Of a stretch of DNA of 13,736 nt, positions 12,993 through 13,736 are shown one piece after another (the first letter of the stretch is position 1; every line of letters begins with the position of its first letter). A program made the translations under genes and the position numbers. Source of the stretch: REDI01 sp038123735 (lineage in GTDB: Bacteria; Myxococcota_A; UBA796; GCA-2862545); contig JAYPAP010000105.1 of the NCBI GenBank assembly GCA_038123735.1, forward strand, positions 1 to 13,736, given 5' to 3'. The notes beneath the pieces were generated by a model. The model was given only the letters and a program-made list of their open reading frames with translations, had not been told where the DNA came from and did not search any database.

Positions 12993-13736
12993 GTGGCCCG
13001 GTTAAGCGTATTGGACCTTTTGAGGAAGAAGGCTGATAACGAAAAAATCGTCATGGTGACCGCATACGACACCACCATGGCTCGGCTCGTCGATGTGGCC
13101 GGTGTGGACATGGTGCTCGTCGGAGACAGCCTAGGAATGGTTGTTCAGGGCCATGAATCAACCTTGCCCGTGCAATTGGACCATATGGTGTATCACGCCC
13201 AGTGCGTGCATCGCGGTCTTGGGCGGGCACATATGACGGTTGACCTACCATTTATGACGTATCAAGTGAGTGTCGAAGATGCGATGCGGGCCGCAGGGCG
13301 GTTGGTTCAGGAAGGACACGCGCAGTCGGTGAAGCTCGAGGGTGGGGAGCGAAGCGCCGAGGCCATTCGACGCATCGTAGAAGCTGGCGTTCCCGTCGTT
13401 GGTCATGTGGGACTCACGCCGCAGTCGGTGCATGTATTCGGCGGCTTCAAAGTCCAGGGCCGCTCGGAAGACGCGGGCGAACGTGTGCTAAACGATGCTC
13501 TCGCCGTACAACAAGCCGGGGCATTCTGCATTGTGCTCGAGGGCATGCCCGCACCACTCGCAGCTGCCATCACCGCACGACTGGACATTCCGACCATCGG
13601 CATTGGAGCCGGCGCGCACTGCGATGGGCAGGTGCTCGTGGCGAACGACCTTCTCGGCATGGATCTCGGCTTTAAGCCCAAGTTCGTCAAACGATATGCG
13701 CGCCTAGAGGAGACGATCACCGCTGCCGTCCGCGCC
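12993..13736 (+). CDS. panB: 3-methyl-2-oxobutanoate hydroxymethyltransferase (partial, C-terminus beyond window)
   Basis: 248 residues are visible of an expected 265-280. PanB transfers a hydroxymethyl group from 5,10-methylenetetrahydrofolate to 2-oxoisovalerate, giving ketopantoate, the first committed step of pantothenate and CoA synthesis. The barrel motifs are all present: VTAYD (22-26), LVGDSLGMVVQGH with metal ligand Asp45, VDLPF with Asp84, KLEGG with Lys114 and Glu116, GHVGLTPQS, VLEGMP with Glu183, IGIGAG and DGQVLV. The GTG start follows GAGGAGG. The gene is divergent from the enoyl-CoA hydratase gene, with about 160 bases between them. 2-Oxoisovalerate is also the substrate of isopropylmalate synthase, so this gene and the left-hand operon may draw on the same precursor. 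Confidence 0.95.
   Translation, partial: MARLSVLDLLRKKADNEKIVMVTAYDTTMARLVDVAGVDMVLVGDSLGMVVQGHESTLPVQLDHMVYHAQCVHRGLGRAHMTVDLPFMTYQVSVEDAMRAAGRLVQEGHAQSVKLEGGERSAEAIRRIVEAGVPVVGHVGLTPQSVHVFGGFKVQGRSEDAGERVLNDALAVQQAGAFCIVLEGMPAPLAAAITARLDIPTIGIGAGAHCDGQVLVANDLLGMDLGFKPKFVKRYARLEETITAAVRA

Noticed and set aside
1..13736. tRNA, rRNA, insertion sequence or phage genes
   Set aside because: I looked on both strands and found no cloverleaf, rRNA-like segment, transposase, integrase or terminal inverted repeats.

Overview
The window looks like part of a myxobacterial (Myxococcota, formerly Deltaproteobacteria) chromosome. It has about 60% GC and good AGGAGG-type ribosome sites. It carries a very large surface protein that ends in a MYXO-CTERM signal, together with thrombospondin-3-like and MopE-like acidic metal-binding repeats, which are typical of that group. 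The assignment rests on protein features only, because no rRNA or other marker gene is present. Five runs of 10 N mark scaffold joins. Four fall inside genes and one hides the first base of a start codon; at least one is an unresolved overlap rather than missing DNA.

Left region (1-3822, + strand): the tail of an unrecognised protein, then a tightly spaced run of three genes. These are a LeuB-type beta-decarboxylating dehydrogenase, a thiolase, and an HMGL-like condensing enzyme of the 2-isopropylmalate/homocitrate synthase type that lacks the LeuA regulatory domain. Each gene has its own Shine-Dalgarno sequence and the gaps are 24-52 bp, so they are probably one operon. A synthase plus LeuB suggests leucine (or a related 2-oxoacid chain-extension) synthesis; the thiolase between them is unexpected. 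A GC-rich hairpin at 3983-4019 separates this operon from the convergent gene.

Centre (4045-9839, - strand): one gene of about 5.8 kb fills over 40% of the window. Its product of about 1,940 residues has a lipoprotein signal peptide, 18 tandem Ig/cadherin-like domains of about 92 residues, a MopE-like motif, a string of Asp-rich calcium-binding loops and a MYXO-CTERM tail. The domains follow a period of three: every third one from the fourth carries a cysteine pair. An in-frame TAG at 5083-5085 interrupts the frame in domain 18, before the metal-binding and anchoring parts.

Right region (9840-13736): a non-coding stretch of about 350 bp, then a small lipoprotein with a cyclophilin fold whose catalytic positions are substituted. 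Next come a short SSB without the usual acidic tip and a deoxynucleoside kinase (both +), an enoyl-CoA hydratase (-) that overlaps the kinase tail to tail, and the start of panB (+), which runs off the window end.

The enzymes are ordinary core metabolism and DNA metabolism. The unusual part is the giant repeat protein and, divergent from it, the degenerate cyclophilin lipoprotein.
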